A DNA stretch of 10,428 bases, from the NCBI GenBank assembly GCA_945874225.1, contig CAMCFT010000048.1, positions 1-10,428 on the forward strand, read 5' to 3'. The translations under genes were made by a program, and so were the position numbers. The notes under the pieces were generated by a model. It did not search any database and was not told the origin of the DNA. It was given only the letters and a program-made list of their open reading frames with translations. This document shows positions 7,607-10,428 of this stretch, one piece after another; position 1 is the stretch's first letter; each line of letters starts with the position of its first letter. Source of the stretch: Flavobacterium psychrophilum. GTDB lineage: Bacteria; Bacteroidota; Bacteroidia; Flavobacteriales; Flavobacteriaceae.

Positions 7607-7884
7607 AAACCATTAAGATATTAAGAAACATTGTTGTCCGATTTAAATTTTAAAAAAGATAATTACCCTAACCTATATAGTCCCTGCGGGACATTTGAAC
7701 TGGGTTGGCTTGATTTTTATTCTACCAACATTTAGCTCCTAACGGAGCATACCTCGTAGAGGTTAAATATTGGTAACAAGATAGTTATGAATCGAAAATT
7801 TGTCTCGTAGGGACTATACTTTGATTTTATCGGACAATAATGACTAAGAAAATTAAGTTTTTAGCCTTAATATCTTAATGGTTT
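7607..7884. repeat. Nested long palindrome with four internal mini-hairpins
   Basis: The outer arms are a perfect 19-base inverted repeat: AAACCATTAAGATATTAAG at 7607-7625 and its complement at 7866-7884. Moving inward, CATTGTTGTCCGAT (7629-7642) pairs with 7829-7842 with one mismatch; TATAGTCCCTGCGGGACATTT (7676-7696) pairs imperfectly with 7796-7818; TACCAACATTTA (7723-7734) pairs with TAAATATTGGTA (7764-7775). Within this frame sit four small stem-loops: GTCCC/GGGAC (7680-7692), GCTCC/GGAGC (7735-7748), ACCTC/GAGGT (7751-7763) and GTCTC/GGGAC (7802-7814). No coding potential is seen in this 418-base gap (7512-7929) apart from the terminator and the mini-palindrome at 7571. A composite REP- or MITE-like element is my reading; no target-site duplication is obvious. 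Confidence 0.85.
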
Positions 7885-7929
7885 CATAAGAAAAACAAAT
7901 TAATATTTTTCATAAACTAACAGTGTAAT

Positions 7930-8607
7930 ATGCCAACATTAAAAACCTTTTTTTTACAAGTCGAAAATGTAAAAGTCATTGAGAGTTCCATTCCTTATTC
8001 GAAATATATTCCATTGGATTTATCAGTTGCAAACACCGAATTATCCGAAATGGATTCGGGAAATGCCAAAACTTTTGAAGCTTATGTCGAAAATCTCCTT
8101 CAAAAGAACAATGCCAAAGTAGCTTTTGGTGGCTACAATGAAGTACGAAATCTTTACAATCAAACCCATCTTTTTAATGATGAGCAATCTGATGAGAGAA
8201 ATATTCACATTGGGATGGATTTATGGATTAAAGCCGAAACTCCAGTTTTAGCAGCCCTTGACGGAACAGTGTATGGCTTTGACTTCAATGCAGGAAAAGG
8301 AAATTATGGTCCAACAATTATCCTCAAACACACGATTGAAAACCAATCTTTTTATACTTTATACGGTCATTTATCAGTAGAAAGTATTGAGAATATTGAA
8401 ATTGGAAGTGTTTTTAAAAAAGGACAAACTCTGGCAACTTTGGGAGATTCGTCTGTAAATGGTGGCTATTCCCCACATTTGCATTTCCAAATTATTAAAA
8501 ATATAGAAGCTAATTTCAGCGATTATCCTGGCGTTTGCAGCAAAAAAAACTTGGATTATTATTTAGAAAATTGTCCCGACCCGAATTTATTGTTGAAAAT
8601 AAAATAA
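7930..8607 (+). CDS. M23-family metallopeptidase domain protein
   Basis: The 225-residue product has the LytM/M23 zinc site: His93 and Asp97 in HIGMD, the second histidine of HLHF (His185), and the catalytic partners His147 in LYGHLS and His183. Such enzymes usually cut peptide cross-links of peptidoglycan. The fold occupies about residues 85-205. The N-terminal 80 residues are unassigned. There is no hydrophobic N-terminus, so no signal peptide or lipobox is visible and export is not explained. The ATG at 7930 is the first in-frame start in the ORF and no Shine-Dalgarno sequence precedes it. Both flanks are palindromic repeats (7571-7884 and 8629 onward), so this is a single-gene unit. A cytosolic or non-canonical substrate is possible. 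I recall M23 domains fused to aminotransferases in related bacteria, but no such partner is visible here. Confidence 0.85.
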   Translation: MPTLKTFFLQVENVKVIESSIPYSKYIPLDLSVANTELSEMDSGNAKTFEAYVENLLQKNNAKVAFGGYNEVRNLYNQTHLFNDEQSDERNIHIGMDLWIKAETPVLAALDGTVYGFDFNAGKGNYGPTIILKHTIENQSFYTLYGHLSVESIENIEIGSVFKKGQTLATLGDSSVNGGYSPHLHFQIIKNIEANFSDYPGVCSKKNLDYYLENCPDPNLLLKIK

Positions 8608-8628
8608 AGTATAAGATGAAATAGGACT

Positions 8629-8643
8629 GTCCGCCAAGCGGAC
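8629..8643. repeat. GTCCGC-loop-GCGGAC mini-palindrome, copy 2
   Basis: GTCCGC (8629-8634), loop CAA, GCGGAC (8638-8643), followed by TAAATTTT. It begins 21 bases after the M23 stop codon, so it may act as that gene's terminator. The arms and both flanks match copy 1 at 7571-7585 while the loop differs. Confidence 0.8.
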
Positions 8644-8683
8644 TAAATTTTCAGCACTCAAATACTTTATAAAATTTAATTGG

Positions 8684-8895
8684 TATTAACCCGTTGGGTG
8701 TAATTCAATTTATATTTTTTTAAACGCATAGACCTGTCTGCCGAAAGGTAGAAACATAGTTTTTTATTGTTTTTTTTTAAGACGTTTCACTTTTTGATAG
8801 TGAATCATAGCTTTGTGAAACCAATAATTGGTCTATCAAACTCTTTTTACTATGTTTCTATGTGTTAATTTTTTTTTATTTCGTTAATAATTGAG
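8684..8895 (+). repeat. Long palindromic repeat, copy B
   Basis: This is the first of two tandem copies with a 212-base period. It starts with TATTAACCCGTTGGGTG, as does copy C at 8896. It differs from copies A and C in two places. A 20-base GC-rich insertion at 8732-8751 (ACCTGTCTGCC..., ends ACCT/AGGT) splits its left arm. The apex loop between ACCAA (8820-8824) and TTGGT (8828-8832) is only TAA (8825-8827). It lacks the closing terminal inverted repeat that follows copy C. Confidence 0.9.
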
Positions 8896-9147
8896 TATTA
8901 ACCCGTTGGGTGTAATTCAATTTATATTTTTTTAAACGCATAGAAACATAGTTTTTTATTGTTTTTTTTAAGACGTTTCACTTTTTGATAGTGAATCATC
9001 GCTTTGTGAAACCAAGACCCGAGCGATAGCGAACAGGCGAAGCAATTGGTCTATCAAACTCTTTACTATGTTTCTATGTGTTAAAATTTTTATATTTCGT
9101 TAATAATTGAGTATTTTATAAATTGCACCCAACAGGTTGGTATTATT
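8896..9147 (+). repeat. Long palindromic repeat, copy C (most complete)
   Basis: This copy shows the whole symmetrical plan. Terminal arms AACCCGTTGGGTGTAATT (8900-8917) and AATTGCACCCAACAGGTT (9121-9138) pair with few mismatches. The middle arms TTAAACGCATAGAAACATAG (8932-8951) pair with 9066-9084. Inner arms TTTGATAG (8984-8991) pair with CTATCAAA (9051-9058). At the apex ACCAA (9011-9015) and TTGGT (9046-9050) enclose a 30-nt GC-rich loop at 9016-9045, the same as in copy A. The 637-base gap 8608-9244 holds copies B and C, the mini-palindrome at 8629, and an AT-rich tail before the next gene in which I see no further element. No open reading frame of note is present, so a MITE-like non-autonomous element is the best guess. 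Confidence 0.9.
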
Positions 9148-9244
9148 AAGAGATAATCATTAAAAGGAAAGCTCTTTGATTAAAATGAAAAAAAAAAGTG
9201 TTAATTGAAAAAAATTATTATTTTTACTTATAATTTTTTTTGAA

Positions 9245-9721
9245 ATGACCCCCAACGAAAACACCATTATTAAATTCTACACCGCATTTGCCAATGGTGA
9301 TGCTAAACAAATGTGTAAATGTTACCATCCTAACGTTAAATTTCGTGATCCTGTTTTTGGACTATTATATGGAAATGAGGTATGCCAAATGTGGGAAATG
9401 CTAATCAAAAGAAGCAAAGGAAGTTTAAAAATAGAATTCTCAGAAGTAGAAGCTAATGAATATCTGGGTTCTGCCCGATGGGTTGCAAGCTACCGTTACA
9501 GTAAAACGAATAAAAAAGTGGTCAATTCGATTGCTGCAAAATTTCATTTCCAAGATGGCTTAATCATCAAACATACCGATGATTTTGATATTTGGAAATG
9601 GTCAAAACAAGCACTAGGAATCAAAGGACTGCTTTTGGGTTGGACTGGTTTTATGCAGAACAAAATTCAGGAACAAGCACGAAGGTCTCTAAAAGATTAC
9701 TGCGAAGAAGCAAAAATCTGA
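9245..9721 (+). CDS. NTF2-like (SnoaL-type) protein of unknown function
   Basis: The 158-residue protein looks like a member of the nuclear transport factor 2 fold superfamily. It shows the typical opening helix (TIIKFYTAFANGDAKQMCKCYHPNVKFRDPVFG, read from residue 7), a sheet region with DGLIIKHTDDFDIWKW around 108-123, and a C-terminal helical extension after a glycine-rich GIKGLLLGW. Superfamily members are small cone-shaped proteins acting as enzymes (isomerases, cyclases) or binding domains, and nothing here fixes a substrate. No signal peptide is seen, so it should be cytosolic. The ATG at 9245 gives the conserved N-terminal helix; the sequence before it is A/T-rich with no Shine-Dalgarno. 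The gene stands alone between the tandem repeat and the CheB-type gene. I do not assign a gene name. Confidence 0.75.
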   Translation: MTPNENTIIKFYTAFANGDAKQMCKCYHPNVKFRDPVFGLLYGNEVCQMWEMLIKRSKGSLKIEFSEVEANEYLGSARWVASYRYSKTNKKVVNSIAAKFHFQDGLIIKHTDDFDIWKWSKQALGIKGLLLGWTGFMQNKIQEQARRSLKDYCEEAKI

Positions 9722-9857
9722 ATCAAAAATTGTACTATCGTACTGCTCATTTTAAACGACAAGGAAAAACAATTAATTCCAATAGGTGTTATTTATTAAT
9801 TCTGCTGTTTAATCAAAAAATGTCTTAAATATCGCTATAAATTTGAGATTTTTTACT

Positions 9858-9865
9858 TATATTTG
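9858..9865 (+). promoter_or_regulatory. Candidate -7 element for the CheB-domain gene
   Basis: TATATTTG matches TAnnTTTG exactly, 78 bases before the start codon at 9944. A TTTG lies at 9842-9845, only 12 bases upstream instead of about 19, so the -33 box is not convincing. If used, the transcript would have a leader of about 70 bases containing the inverted repeats at 9879-9933. Confidence 0.4.
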
Positions 9866-9878
9866 ATTCATATAGTGA

Positions 9879-9933
9879 GTGTTTTTAGAATAAATTCTAT
9901 TCTATGCCCTAAAACACTTGAATTATAGAATAG
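9879..9933 (+). promoter_or_regulatory. Interleaved inverted repeats in the leader of the CheB-domain gene
   Basis: CTATTCTAT (9897-9905) pairs perfectly with ATAGAATAG (9925-9933). GTGTTTTTAG (9879-9888) pairs with CTAAAACAC (9909-9917) with one bulged T. The arms alternate rather than nest, which is pseudoknot topology in RNA or two competing hairpins. A further small inverted repeat TAGAAT/ATTCTA lies at 9886-9899. The last arm ends 10 bases before the ATG. A protein-binding operator with repeated TAGAAT-type half-sites is an equal alternative. Confidence 0.45.
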
Positions 9934-9943
9934 CCTTTTCAAA

Positions 9944-10428
9944 ATGAAAACAGATAAAAAGAAAGCGGAAGATATTTTTGTTTCAAAACTATCCAAAAGC
10001 AGTGCGCCTAATGCTATGGAAAACAAGGATTTTCCTATAGTTGCTATCGGCACTTCTGCTGGTGGACTGGAAACATTAGAACTTTTTTTTACCAATATGC
10101 CTGAGGGTAACGGAATGGCATTTGTAATTGTTCAACACCTGGACCCAAACTACGTAGGGATGATGCCTGAGTTGTTGCAACGAATGACTACCATGAAAGT
10201 TTTTCAGGTTACTGATGGTCTAAAAGTAAAACCAAACTGCGTTTACGTGATTCCGCCTAACAAGAGTATGTCTATTCTTAACAAAACGCTATATCTTTTT
10301 GCTCCGGTTGAAACTCACGGCATACGGCTATCAATTGATATTTTCTTGTGTTCATTAGCAGAAGACCAACAGGAAAAAAGCATAGGTATCATTCTTTCCG
10401 GAATGGGTTCTGATGGCAGTTTAGGAAT
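9944..10428 (+). CDS. CheB-type methylesterase domain, 5' part of a probable CheB/CheR sensory fusion (cut by window end)
   Basis: The first 161 codons are present and the frame is still open at the window end. After a charged, lysine-rich tail of about 28 residues the CheB methylesterase fold begins directly. The catalytic triad is visible: Ser38 in GTSAGGLE, His65 in QHLDP and Asp157 in GMGSDGS. Stand-alone CheB proteins begin with a response-regulator receiver domain, and none is present here. That architecture is typical of large fusions in which CheB is followed by CheR methyltransferase, PAS domains and often a histidine kinase, common in Flavobacterium-like bacteria that lack classical chemotaxis. 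The fusion is inference, since downstream sequence is missing. The ATG at 9944 is the best start. No transmembrane segment or signal peptide is visible, so at least this part is cytosolic. Confidence 0.88.
   Translation, partial: MKTDKKKAEDIFVSKLSKSSAPNAMENKDFPIVAIGTSAGGLETLELFFTNMPEGNGMAFVIVQHLDPNYVGMMPELLQRMTTMKVFQVTDGLKVKPNCVYVIPPNKSMSILNKTLYLFAPVETHGIRLSIDIFLCSLAEDQQEKSIGIILSGMGSDGSLG

Noticed and set aside
8684..9147. CRISPR array
   Set aside because: There are only two tandem units of about 212 bases that are themselves palindromic, with no short regular repeats and no unique spacers, and no cas genes are present.
9201..9244. Promoter for the NTF2-like gene (TTG 9205-9207, TACTTATA 9225-9232)
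   Set aside because: Only six of eight -7 positions match and the region is almost pure A/T, so chance matches are expected.
9592..9828. 78-codon plus-strand frame overlapping the end of the NTF2-like gene
   Set aside because: Out of frame with a well-supported gene for half its length, with biased composition and no conserved motif.

Overview
The window looks like a chromosomal segment of a Flavobacterium-like member of the Bacteroidota. The DNA is AT-rich. Shine-Dalgarno sequences are essentially absent. Several intergenic regions carry the Bacteroidota -7 promoter motif TAnnTTTG. The proteins (GlmM, an E. coli-like Ggt, a CBS-containing CLC protein, a CheB-domain protein) read like flavobacterial versions. 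This taxonomic call is inference from style; no search was run.

Layout: (1) 1-181, an incomplete inverted copy of a long palindromic repeat. (2) 194-1597, minus strand, glmM, which makes glucosamine-1-phosphate for peptidoglycan and LPS precursors. (3) 1598-1689, a divergent intergenic region. (4) 1690-6495, plus strand, a close-packed run: an AcpH-like ACP phosphodiesterase, a secreted gamma-glutamyltransferase (4-base ATGA overlap), an AlkD-type DNA glycosylase and a CLC anion transporter with two CBS domains. (5) 6558-7511, a class II Fic protein with a C-terminal helix-turn-helix-like region, its own promoter with an operator-like inverted repeat, and a clear intrinsic terminator. (6) 7512-7929, a gene-free, strongly palindromic region. 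(7) 7930-8607, a standalone M23 metallopeptidase. (8) 8608-9244, a gene-free region with a tandem pair of the same palindromic repeat as at the left end. (9) 9245-9721, an NTF2-like protein. (10) 9944 to the window end, the start of a CheB-type methylesterase, probably a large CheB/CheR/PAS sensory fusion.

The genes are mostly housekeeping and do not form one pathway. I see no new multi-gene system. The unusual content is non-coding: at least six families of palindromic elements sit in about 10 kb. They include a 30-nt exchangeable loop module, a nested palindrome of about 280 bp built from four mini-hairpins, and one palindrome inside the glmM reading frame. Copies at the two ends are in opposite orientation and bracket about 8.5 kb, which could therefore invert by homologous recombination.
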